Origin: Prorocentrum cordatum
Lineage: Eukaryota; Sar; Dinophyceae; Prorocentrales; Prorocentraceae
NCBI GenBank assembly: GCA_963575745.1
Contig: CAUYUJ010019281.1
Span: 1,462,065 to 1,484,564 of the forward strand
DNA length: 22,500 bases
Direction of reading: 5' to 3'
Of this stretch, positions 8,283-16,797 are shown in pieces. Under the pieces are notes generated by a model. That model made no database searches. It was not told where the DNA came from and saw only the letters and a list, made by a program, of their open reading frames with translations. Both the position numbers and the translations under genes were made by a program. Position 1 is the first letter of the stretch, and each line of letters starts with the position of its first letter.

Positions 8283-8620
8283 TTCCGCGGCCTCAAAGAC
8301 GTTCCAAGATGGCTCCGAATCGCCGAACGACTGGCCCGAAACGCCTACGATGGATCCAAGACACCCCAAAACGCCTTTGAGACGCCCCGATGGTCCCAAG
8401 AGCCTTCCCAAGAGGCCCCCGAGAAGCTGCTTCATTGTTTCTGTGGTTATCGTCTTCTTGAGATTCCGACGCTCGAAGACGGCCCAAGAGGCCCCGTAGA
8501 CCGCCGCAAAACTGCCAGAGAGGCCCCTACGAGGGCCCCAGGAAGGCCCCAGAGGGTTGACGGCCCAAAGAAGGGCCCAAGACGGCCAAAGATCGCCCCG
8601 AGAGGGGCCCAAAAGACACG
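8283..8620 (+). repeat. Degenerate 11-bp repeat array (CAAGAGGCCCC type)
   Basis: Loose tandem units of 10-11 bp around CCAAGAGGCCC/CAAGATGGCTC. The same family recurs at 12313-12668 (inverted), 17780-17845 and 19395-19915. It keeps several frames open (Gly/Leu/Pro-rich translations), but no frame looks like a protein. Confidence 0.75.
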
Positions 8621-8638
8621 CTCTCCGATTTGGACGTC

Positions 8639-8831
8639 CGAAATGGGTACGGAAAAAATGGGTATAATGCCCAACAACAAATGTTGTCCCAAGCCAACAG
8701 CGGCCGCTGTTGGGCAGGCCGCCTCCTGTCTCAAATGGACACAGGCCGCGGCGGCGCGGACAGCAAGTCCTGTTCAAAATGAATAGGAACTGCTGTTGGG
8801 CATCGTACTCACTCTTTCCGTACCCATTTCG
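8639..8831. mobile_element. Foldback / MITE-like element
   Basis: Two 41-bp terminal arms, 8639-8679 and 8791-8831, are inverted copies of each other matching at 35 of 41 positions (outer end CGAAATGGGTACGGAAA). The 111-bp interior contains a perfect 20-bp palindrome at 8694-8713 (CCAACAGCGGCCGCTGTTGG), and the CCCAACA word recurs in the arms. No coding capacity is seen. I found no clear target-site duplication, so the call as a mobile element is inference; an inverted-repeat structure is certain. Confidence 0.6.
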
Positions 8832-9042
8832 TTTGTGCCGACCCGACAGCCAGCCGCGACCACAATTCATGGATCGGCCGCGGCCGGTCGCAACGGAGCG
8901 CAGCTCAGACGCGGCCGAGGGCACCTCGGGCTTGGTCGTTCCCGCGCCGGTCGCGATCGGCCGCGCCGAGAGACTCTGTCAAAGGTGCGTGCCCTTTCCC
9001 GTCCCTGCCCGTGTCCACCGGAGACCAAGGAGACCGAGAAAA
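8832..9042. other. GC-rich intergenic stretch, no gene seen
   Basis: GC-rich sequence with several CGGCCGCGGCCGG-like words. No supported gene or repeat. Confidence 0.5.
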
Positions 9043-9075
9043 GCAACAACAGCAACATCAGCAACAACATTAACG

Positions 9076-9121
<46 letters not shown>

Positions 9122-9123
9122 CC

Positions 9124-9160
<37 letters not shown>

Positions 9161-9174
9161 CCACAACCACAACC

Positions 9175-9242
<68 letters not shown>

Positions 9243-9340
9243 AACAACGACGACGACGACGACAACAACGACAACAACAACAACAACAACAAAAATAAAA
9301 ACAAAACAACAACAACAACAGCAACAACGACAACAACAAT
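9043..9340 (+). repeat. (CAA)n microsatellite with variants
   Basis: About 300 bp of CAA/ACA/AAC with CGA, CCA and CAG interruptions. All long frames through it are homopolymer artefacts (Thr, Asn, Gln forward; Val, Leu, Cys reverse). The 3' edge (ACAACAATCATGTTA) resembles the 3' edge of the array at 10409-10451. Confidence 0.97.
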
Positions 9341-9628
9341 CATGTTAAGACTGTTCGCTCTTATCTGCTCGCGTGTCATTCAATATGCATATCCCAAACC
9401 CTGGATAACCGTTCTCTTCGTCTTCGATCGTACCCCTTTTGGGGGTATATTCATTCCCTGCCACGTGTGGTTGGAAGGCCTTGAAAACGAACGGTAACAG
9501 ATAACGGGGGAGAATGAGGACGAAGGGATCGGAGGAAGGGAGGGGAGGGGCAAGAAGGAGGGAGGACGATAATTTGCGCTGCGAGTGGCGATTCAGCTTG
9601 CGCCATGGACGGATTGGCACTCGTATAT
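9341..9628. other. Intergenic stretch, no gene seen
   Basis: Mixed-composition sequence followed by a purine-rich segment (9505-9570). No supported gene. Confidence 0.5.
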
Positions 9629-9915
9629 GGGCCACAAAGGGCGACAGCGGGGCCACTGAGGGCAGCAAAGGGGCCACGAAGGGCAGCGAGAGGGCCACGA
9701 AGGGCGACAGCGGGGCTACGAAGGGCATGCGTATGGGGCCACGACGGGCGACTGCGAGCGGGGGCCACGAAGGGCATATAATGCGGGGCCACAATGGGCG
9801 GCGACGGGGCCACTGAGGGCAGCAACGAGGCCACGAAGGGCAGCGAGCGAAGGCGACCGCGGAACCAGTACGCGCAGCGAGGGGCATCGAAGGCGGGCGA
9901 AGGGCAGCGAGCGGC
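9629..9915 (+). repeat. Minisatellite of GGGCCACGAAGGGC(AGCGAG) units
   Basis: Roughly a dozen imperfect units of about 20-30 bp built on GGCCACGAAGGGC followed by AGCGAG, GACAGC or ATGCGT spacers. It leaves both strands open for long stretches, which explains the Pro/Ser/Ala-rich reverse frames here. Confidence 0.85.
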
Positions 9916-10062
9916 GACTGCAGTGCCTAACGGGCTGGTCGGGCGGGCAGGCCCAGACGGGCGGGTCGAGGGGGCGGGTCGTTGAAGCGTAAATTTTGCT
10001 TGAACCGCCAGGCAATATGTAGCGGGAGCGCGATTCCTGAGTGTCGAGGAGCGGCATCTGAA

Positions 10063-10268
10063 TAAATTATGAGAAAATATTAAGCGGGAGCCGCGATTCG
10101 GTGATAAGTTGCGAGGAAGTCCCAAGCGAGAGCGCGATTCTTCAATAAATTGTGAGGAAGTGTCAAGAGGGAGCCGCGATCTGGTGGTAAATTGCAAGGA
10201 AGTCCTAAGCGAGAGCGCGAGTCTTCAATAAATTGTAAGGAAATATCAAGCGGAAGCCGCTGTTGTAA
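10063..10268 (+). repeat. Alternating 42/41-bp tandem repeat (83-bp dimer)
   Basis: Five units start at 10063, 10105, 10146, 10188 and 10229. All begin TAAATTGTGAGGAAGT (or close) and alternate between a GGGAGCCGCGATTCGG type and a GCGAGAGCGCGATTCTTC type, giving a dimeric higher-order period of 83 bp. A more diverged unit precedes them (about 10018-10062). Confidence 0.9.
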
Positions 10269-10408
10269 ACCAGGGGCCAACAACGCATTTTGACCCTCAA
10301 GACTTTCCCTGATAAAAAACAGGGTGCAAGCCCCAGGAAGGGCACTTCAATGGAAAATACAATGTGCACCGGACGGGGGGGATCAACAATGATTATTATT
10401 CAGAAAGT

Positions 10409-10451
10409 TCAACAACAATAACGACAACAACAACAACAACAACAACAACAA
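10409..10451 (+). repeat. Short (CAA)n microsatellite
   Basis: A 43-bp CAA tract. Its left flank (about 10362-10408) resembles the left flank of the (CAA)n array at 13340, and its right flank resembles that of the array ending at 9340. Confidence 0.95.
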
Positions 10452-11242
10452 TCATTTTACCCGAACGCTCAGTGTTCTCCCCAGTGCCAGGGTTTTCTTG
10501 CGACACCAGCCAATACCCCCACTTCGTGGGGGGGCCGTTCAAGCTCTACCAAATATCCAAACGACTCTTCGAGACCACCCACACCCAGCTTCCCGCCCTA
10601 TGACGTTGGGACACTTCACTTCGTGGCGTGCGGACGACCCTGGCTACTACACTGGCGTGGGGTACACACCCACAGAGGTTGATCACATCTGTTACATATG
10701 ATGTGGTACACGGTACACGTGAGATGGTACGCAGTGCCAAGATAGTTGGTCACATTTTTGGGGCAAATTCGTGGGGATGCGATTACAGAAGTACATGTGT
10801 TACACTGATGTTATACAGTCCCAAGGATGACGCATGCATTGCTCATAGACTCATGGCGCTATGATCCTAACTCTCAGTGCCCAACGCGCGCGTGCACAGC
10901 CAGACGGAGGGAGAGAAACACATGTATACAAGGTTCGTGACATACGCACGGTCCACCATGTTGTAAACGATCGCATGCACGGTAAGTTCTGAAATTATAC
11001 GTATGTACAAGCAGACATGCGAGGGAGAAAGGGAGATGGCCATCGACAGTTCCAATACGGCTCCAAGGCGGAAGAGGGGGAGGAGGAGCAGGACAAGGAG
11101 GAAAGGAGAGAAGCGAGAAAGGAAGAACGCAGACGGCGCGGCTCTGGACACAAAGGGGTGCCATACTTTCTCCTGCTTTCGCAAACAGGTCCAGTCACAC
11201 GTAGAGGAACTCAACCGAATGGTCTTCGCATCCAGAAGCATA
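10452..11242. other. Intergenic, no gene seen
   Basis: Non-repetitive sequence with a small hairpin at 10516-10532 (stem CCCCCAC/GTGGGGG, loop TTC). The part nearest 11242 would be the 3' UTR of the minus-strand retrogene; no poly(A) remnant or clear polyadenylation signal is visible. An open minus frame (10867-11379) with a hydrophobic stretch overlaps the retrogene 3' end in another frame and is probably incidental. Confidence 0.5.
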
Positions 11243-12268
11243 CTAAAGGCGCGACGCATCGTCGTCTGCGATGGCGCGGAGCGGGCGCGTGGGTGCCCGG
11301 CTGCCTGGCTGATACACGGTGACGGCCTGGGCGGATGAAGCCGCCGCCTGCACTGAAGCGCCCACCGACGCATACACATCGCACCACTTTCTCAACACTG
11401 AGCGGGACACCAAGACAGCTTTCCGTCGCATACGCAACACGGTATGCAACGTGTGGTACTTCAGCCCTGGATATACAGCGCGCACGTGGTCACCAAGTGC
11501 CGCGTTGAGCTTTTCGGCCGTGTCATACTGCAAAGGTCCAGAGTCAGGGTGATACTTCACGTACCATTGCCTCAAAACCATACCGCTGACAGCGACGGGA
11601 GGATCGCTCTCCGAGAGAAGCTGCGAGAGGACCTCCGCAGCGGCCTCGTCGGCGAAGCTCTCCCGATACTGATTGAGTCGAAGACGCTCGCCCATACATT
11701 CCTCCACAGCTTGGGCAGTGTTCAATGCCCCCTTGGCGCCCCACTCCGTGCTGAGCCACTTCTGGCATACCCTGGCGTTAGCAGATACAGATAAATGTCC
11801 CAGGAGCCACTGCTTCAAGACGGCCCCGTCAGTGGTCCCCTCGGGCATGTCTTTGCGAATACGTTCTCCATACCAGGTCTCCAAGTGGCCAGCGTTCTGC
11901 ACTTGGACAAGCGTGTCTTTGGATGAATACTGCAGTAGCCACGCCGTTGCGACCCTATCTGGCACATACAGTGGTGGATCCAACTGTCGGAGCGCCCGGC
12001 ATAATTTGAAAGCGGTATTATACTCAATGCCCAGGTGGCGGATGGCAGAGCCGTGCTGCTCCTCCAGCTCCTTGGCGCTAGAAATACTGACCGTGCCAGT
12101 CACAACCCGATACTTGGCCCACCAAGTCTTGCACGCCTGGTGACTAGCATTGATACCCTTTGCCCGGAGCGCCTGATGCAAATAATACGCACTCTCGCAG
12201 TCGGCCAAGGGAGGCCGCGACAGCTCAGGGCCATACTGCTCGTGAAGGTCTTTCGCCGTCAAAGCCAT
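11243..12268 (-). CDS. Intronless retrogene: five-module tandem-repeat protein of unknown function
   Basis: A 341-residue protein from the ATG at 12268 (22 bp after a relict spliced leader) to a TAG at 11243. Five modules of about 60 residues fill residues 1-305. Each has a shared pattern: a helix with A-x2-L-E-x2-Y/H-G followed by I/V-R, then A-x2-L-x3-L/R, then VS-x3-V-x2-W-x3-Y. The module glycines are G13, G73, G134, G193 and G259; the tryptophans are W50, W110, W171, W235 and W295, a spacing of 60-64. A 36-residue Ala/Pro/Arg-rich tail follows. There is no signal peptide, membrane helix or cysteine cluster, so it is probably a soluble all-helical repeat protein. I do not recognise a named family; the helix-helix-W layout could suit a nucleic-acid- or protein-binding helical repeat, but that is a guess. 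The frame stays open upstream through 11-bp repeats, which are not likely to be coding. Confidence 0.82.
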   Translation of the reverse strand: MALTAKDLHEQYGPELSRPPLADCESAYYLHQALRAKGINASHQACKTWWAKYRVVTGTVSISSAKELEEQHGSAIRHLGIEYNTAFKLCRALRQLDPPLYVPDRVATAWLLQYSSKDTLVQVQNAGHLETWYGERIRKDMPEGTTDGAVLKQWLLGHLSVSANARVCQKWLSTEWGAKGALNTAQAVEECMGERLRLNQYRESFADEAAAEVLSQLLSESDPPVAVSGMVLRQWYVKYHPDSGPLQYDTAEKLNAALGDHVRAVYPGLKYHTLHTVLRMRRKAVLVSRSVLRKWCDVYASVGASVQAAASSAQAVTVYQPGSRAPTRPLRAIADDDASRL

Positions 12269-12290
12269 GATCCAAGAACACAGGCGATAC

Positions 12291-12312
12291 CTTGATCCGA
12301 GATGGCTACGGA
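12291..12312 (-). other. Relict dinoflagellate spliced leader (copy 1)
   Basis: The minus strand reads TCC, then GTAGCCATCTCGGATCAAG, matching the 22-nt spliced-leader consensus at 19 of 22 positions without gaps (differences at 12, 14 and 17). The leader ends in AAG, as when joined to an mRNA, and is followed after 22 bp by the ATG of the intronless repeat-protein gene. This is the arrangement expected when a trans-spliced mRNA was reverse transcribed and reinserted. Confidence 0.85.
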
Positions 12313-12668
12313 TATGTGCGTCAGCAGTCGGGGGCCTTCCTGGGGCCGCTTGGGGTCCTCTTGGGGAAGGGGGGAAGCCTCCTGGCGCGGTTTGGGGTCC
12401 ACTTGAGAGCCTTTGGGGGGCTCCTTGGAACCATCTTGGGGCCTCTTGGGGGCTTATTGGACCCTCACGGCGGACTCTTGGGGCCTCTAGAACGCCTCCT
12501 GGGGCCATCTTGGGGGTCTCTTGGAGCCACCTTGGAGCCTCTCTGGAACCTCTTGGGGGCCTCTTGGAGTCCTCTTGAAGCCTCTTGGGACCATCTTGGG
12601 CGCCTCTTTGGGCCTCATGGACGCCTCTTGGGGCCATCTTGCGCGCCTGTTGGGGCCATCTTGGGTTT
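12313..12668 (-). repeat. Degenerate 11-bp repeat array, minus orientation
   Basis: On the minus strand units such as CAAGAGGCCCC, CAAGATGGTCC and CAAGAGGCTT repeat about every 10-11 bp for 350 bp. The array abuts the relict spliced leader of the retrogene, so it occupies the place of the present-day upstream region. Confidence 0.85.
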
Positions 12669-13339
12669 TAAAGATTCATCAAGAGACCGCGAATGGATTT
12701 CGAGATTTTTCGGATGAGAAAGTAGTGCGTTTTCATATGTTTTCTGAACATCGCATCTTGAAATTATTGAAAACCCATTGTGTTTGGCAGGATTTCGACA
12801 TGCGCGCGCGGCGGCCGCGCGCATGTGCACTTCGTCTCATTTTTTGCAAGGGATGGTGGCCCTCGCAGGCGCGCAACCGTTGTTGGAGAAGTTCAAAGCA
12901 CCTGAAGAAGTAGCACGCAAAGACCCTTTTGACAGAAATGTTTAAAAAGTGGTGTGTTTCCTATGAATCCGCAAGAGCGCGCGGAAGGACATTTTGACAA
13001 TTTTTTCTTAAAAAACCATTGGGTTTTTGATGTTTTTATGTTAAAATCGCTACGAAACCTAAGGTTTTGGAAGGATTTCGTCTTGCGAGCGCGAATGTCC
13101 ACTTTACCTTATTTTTTGCAAGGGATTCTTGAAATTTGATCAACTAAGAACAAGAATTTTCATTTTCTATTGTTTTTTGCAAGGGAAAACGAGCGTCAAC
13201 AAAAAACCGGATCCGGGGGTAATCCACTTTTCTGAAGCTTTCGCAGAAAAATGATGAAAATGTAGCTGCGGCCTAGGTTTTGGGCGGGGGGCGTGCACCA
13301 GGGGGTCCAACAATAATAATTCTTTAGAAGTAATAGTGT
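12669..13339. repeat. AT-rich island with a degenerate ~271-bp duplication
   Basis: AT-rich sequence unlike its surroundings. The word ATTTTTTGCAAGGGAT occurs at 12839-12854 and 13111-13126 (offset about 271 bp), preceded in both by GGATTTCG-x-C-x-TGCG-x-GCGCG and CCATTG-x-GTTT words; a third partial copy is near 13172. A perfect 10-bp-arm hairpin lies at 12799-12825 (CATGCGCGCG, 7-nt loop, CGCGCGCATG). No gene is seen. Confidence 0.6.
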
Positions 13340-13341
13340 TC

Positions 13342-13390
<49 letters not shown>

Positions 13391-13657
13391 GCAATAATGA
13401 AACAACAAACAACAGCAACAACAACAACAAAACAACAACAACAGCAGCAGCAACAGCAACAGCGACAGCGACAGCGATAGCGAAAACAACGACGATAACG
13501 ACAACGATAACGCCAACAACAACATCATCAGCAACAACAACAACAGCAACAGCAACAATAACAGCAGCAACAAACGCAGCAACAACAACAACAACAAAAA
13601 CAAAAACAACAATAGCAACAACAACAACGACAACAACAGTAACAACGACAACGACAA

Positions 13658-13694
<37 letters not shown>

Positions 13695-13718
13695 AACAAC
13701 AACAACAACAACAACAGC

Positions 13719-13791
<73 letters not shown>

Positions 13792-13829
13792 AATTACAAC
13801 AACAACTACTACTACTACCAAAATTCTCC
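13340..13829 (+). repeat. Long (CAA)n microsatellite with CAG/CGA variants
   Basis: About 490 bp of CAA repeats with CAG, CGA and GATAACGA interruptions, ending in ACTACTACTACTACC. Frames across it are Asn/Thr/Gln or Val/Leu/Cys homopolymers and were not called as genes. Confidence 0.97.
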
Positions 13830-13928
13830 CGAGCCCTGCACCTCGATCCTCCCGCCCTTCCTGCGCGCCAGAGCCAATGCTGGGCCACCTCGGACACCAA
13901 GCCGGCTCCAAGTTCCAAGGGCTCCCAA

Positions 13929-14075
13929 CTTCGCGCTTCGCACTCCGCGAAGCGCGAAGCGCGAATAACTTCGCGCTCTCGCGCCGCCCCGCCAACGGGA
14001 GGAAAGGAGGACGTGGAGGAAGGGGAGGGGGAACGAGGACCACGAAGCGCGAAGCGAGAATAGCTTCGCGCTCTC
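13929..14075. repeat. GC-rich hairpin cluster (GAAGCGCGAAGCG family)
   Basis: A perfect 13-bp stem (13929-13941 with 13947-13959, loop ACTCC) is followed by a 7-bp stem (GCGCGAA-TAAC-TTCGCGC, about 13960-13977). About 85 bp further on is a diverged copy with an 8-bp stem (GCGCGAAG/CTTCGCGC, about 14048-14072). Confidence 0.85.
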
Positions 14076-14584
14076 GTGGGAGCCCTTGACTAAGTTCACA
14101 GTCCCTCGCGATCCGGCGCAGACCTGTTGCGCCACAGCACGCTTCGCATTCCTCGCGATCCCCGTCGTCGGAGGCCCATCGGATGGGGTCCGCGCGGCTG
14201 GGCTCGGAGGGCCGCGCCGCACCCCCGGTGCATCGCCGGCGACGCCGGCGCTGCATCGGTGACGTCGGCACTGGCAGAATCGGGCCCCACGGCGAGCCGC
14301 ATCGCCGACGCAGCGGCGATGCGGCGCGATCTTCCGACCCCGCCTACTCGGATCCCACATCTAGCCTTCGGTCGGGCCTGTCCCCCTAAAGGGGGATTTT
14401 CGACGAAAAATTAAAAATACTCAGAAAATACCCCAAAACGGTCAAATTACCCTGGCGACGTACCCAACCCCTGCGCAAACGCGGGGCGCGACGTCCCAGG
14501 CAAGCGGCGAACGTCCTGCTCCTCATTCGCCTCCTCCTCCTCCTCCGACTCCGCCGCCTCCTCCTGACCCGCAGCCCCTCCGGT
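14076..14584. other. GC-rich intergenic stretch, no gene seen
   Basis: GC-rich sequence with many CATCG/CGATG words and a short stem TCCCCCT/AGGGGGA at about 14381-14396, inside one copy of a sequence repeated in inverted form at 16953-17000. No supported gene. Confidence 0.5.
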
Positions 14585-16797
14585 CCAAGGATACGGAGGT
14601 CTATTGTGGATCCGCGTAGCGCGTCACTGTGCTGGGCCCCCCAGCAGGCCTCGAATGTGGCGACAGTTTCACAGATCGCAGCCTCCCAGGGATGACGAGG
14701 TCTAATTTGGGTCTGCGTGTGGCCTCAGTGTGCTGGGCCCCCCAGCAGGCCTCGAAAGTGGCGACAGTTTCACAGATCGCAGCCCCCCCAGGGATGGCGA
14801 GGCCTAATTTGAATCTGCGTGTGGCGTCACTGTGCTGGGCCCCCCAGCAGGCCTCGAAAGTGGCGACAGTTTCACAGATCGCAGCCCCCCAGGGATGGCG
14901 AGGTCTAATTTGAATCTGCCCGTGGCGTCACTGTGCTGGGCCCCCCAGCAGGCCTCGAAAGTGGCGACAGTTTCACAGATCGCAGCCCCCCAGGGATGGC
15001 GAGGTCTAATTTGAATCTGCCGTGGGTCACTGTGCTGGGCCCCCCAGCAGGCCTCGAAAGTGGCGACAGTTTCACAGATCGCAGCCCCCCCAGGGATGGC
15101 GAGGTCTAATTTGGGTCTGCGTGTGGCGTCACTGTGCTGGGCCCCCCAGCAGGCCTCGAAAGTGGCGACAGTTTCACAGATCGCAGCCCCCCAGGGATGG
15201 CGAGGTCTAATTTGAATCTGCGTGTGGCGTCACTGTGCTGGGCCCCCCAGCAGGCCTCGAAAGTGGCGACAGTTTCACAGATCGCAGCCCCCCAGGGATG
15301 GCGAGGTCTAATTTGAATCCGCGCGTGGCCCCACTGTGCTGGGCCCCCCAGCAGGCCTCGAAAGTGGCGACAGTTTCACAGATCGCAGCCCCCCAGGGAT
15401 GGCGAGGTCTAATTTGAATCTGCCCGTGGCGTCACTGTGCTGGGCCCCCCAGCAGGCCTCGAAAGTGGCGACAGTTTCACAGATCGCAGCCCCCCAGGGA
15501 TGGCGAGGTCTAATTTGAATCGCGCGTGGCGTCACTGTGCTGGGCCCCCCAGCAGGCCTCGAAAGTGGCGACAGTTTCACAGATCGCAGCCCCCCAGGGA
15601 TGGCGAGGTCTAATTTGAATCTGCGTGTGGCGTCACTGTGCTGGGCCCCCCAGCAGGCCTCGAAAGTGGCGACAGTTTCACAGATCGCAGCCCCCCAGGG
15701 ATGGCGAGGTCTAATTTGGGTCCGCCGTGGCGTCACTGTGCTGGGCCCCCCAGCAGGCCTCGAAAGTGGCGACAGTTTCACAGATCGCAGCCCCCCAGGG
15801 ATGGCGAGGTCTAATTTGGGTCCGCCCGTGGCGTCACTGTGCTGGGCCCCCCAGCAGGCCTCGAAAGTGGCGACAGTTTCACAGATCGCAGCCCCCCAGG
15901 GATGGCGAGGTCTAATTTGTCCGCCCGTGGCGTCACTGTGCTGGGCCCCCCAGCAGGCCTCGAAAGTGGCGACAGTTTCACAGATCGCAGCCCCCCAGGG
16001 ATGGCGAGGTCTAATTTGAATCTGCGTGTGGCCTCACTGTGCTGGGCCCCCCAGCAGGCCTCGAAAGTGGCGACAGTTTCACAGATCGCAGCCCCCCAGG
16101 GATGGCGAGGTCTAATTTGAATCTGCGGTGGCGTCACTGTGCTGGGCCCCCCAGCAGGCCTCGAAAGTGGCGACAGTTTCACAGATCGCAGCCCCCCAGG
16201 GATGGCGAGGTCTAATTTGAATCTGCCGTGGCCCACTGTGCTGGGCCCCCCAGCAGGCCTCGAAAGTGGCGACAGTTTCACAGATCGCAGCCCCCCAGGG
16301 ATGGCGAGGTCTAATTTGAATCGCCCGTGGCGTCACTGTGCTGGGCCCCCCAGCAGGCCTCGAAAGTGGCGACAGTTTCACAGATCGCAGCCCCCCAGGG
16401 ATGGCGAGGTCTAATTTGAATCCGCCGTGGCGTCACTGTGCTGGGCCCCCCAGCAGGCCTCGAAAGTGGCGACAGTTTCACAGATCGCAGCCCCCCAGGG
16501 ATGGCGAGGTCTAATTTGAATCTGCGTGTGGCGCACTGTGCTGGGCCCCCCAGCAGGCCTCGAAAGTGGCGACAGTTTCACAGATCGCAGCCCCCCAGGG
16601 ATGGCGAGGTCTAATTTGAATCCGCGTGTGGCGTCACTGTGCTGGGCCCCCCAGCAGGCCTCGAAAGTGGCGACAGTTTCACAGATCGCAGCCCCCCAGG
16701 GATGGCGAGGTCTAATTTGAATCTGCCGTGGCGTCACTGTGCTGGGCCCCCCAGCAGGCCTCGAAAGTGGCGACAGTTTCACAGATCGCAGCCCCCC
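14585..16797 (+). repeat. Satellite array, ~101-bp unit, 22 copies
   Basis: Twenty-two units, counted from GCTGGGCCCCCCAGC, start at 14631, 14732, 14834, 14935, 15034, 15136, 15237, 15338, 15439, 15539, 15640, 15740, 15841, 15940, 16041, 16141, 16240, 16340, 16440, 16540, 16641 and 16741. A more diverged half unit precedes them. The spacing is 99-102 bp. A core of about 78 bp (ending GAGGTCTAATTT) is almost invariant; a linker of about 20-23 bp around GAATCTGCGTGTGGCGTCACT varies in both sequence and length. Each core begins with a 6-bp stem, 3-nt loop hairpin (GCTGGG-CCC-CCCAGC). Short frames recur through it on both strands and are not called as genes. Confidence 0.97.

Noticed and set aside
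8034-8924. 296-codon minus frame
   Set aside because: It runs through the 11-bp repeats and the foldback element; Gly/Leu/Ser-rich translation with no domain.
10270-10295. CATTTTGACCCTCAAG resembling a spliced-leader 3' half
   Set aside because: Two extra bases inside and no match in the 5' half.
10867-11379. 170-codon minus frame with a hydrophobic stretch
   Set aside because: It overlaps the retrogene 3' end in another frame; the hydrophobic part comes from a CTC/TCC-rich segment, with no other support.
12269-12637. N-terminal 123-codon extension of the retrogene
   Set aside because: It translates the 11-bp repeat array and the relict spliced leader; the ATG at 12268, just after the leader, is the natural start.
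9043-13829. Long frames of poly-Thr, poly-Asn, poly-Gln, poly-Val, poly-Leu or poly-Cys
   Set aside because: They are translations of (CAA)n microsatellites, open in several frames on both strands because the repeat has no stop codons.
14585-16797. CRISPR-like array, or a tandem ORF family
   Set aside because: The repeat core is 78 bp and the 'spacers' are variants of one another rather than unique. The short frames recur only because the unit does and shift with each 99-102-bp period.
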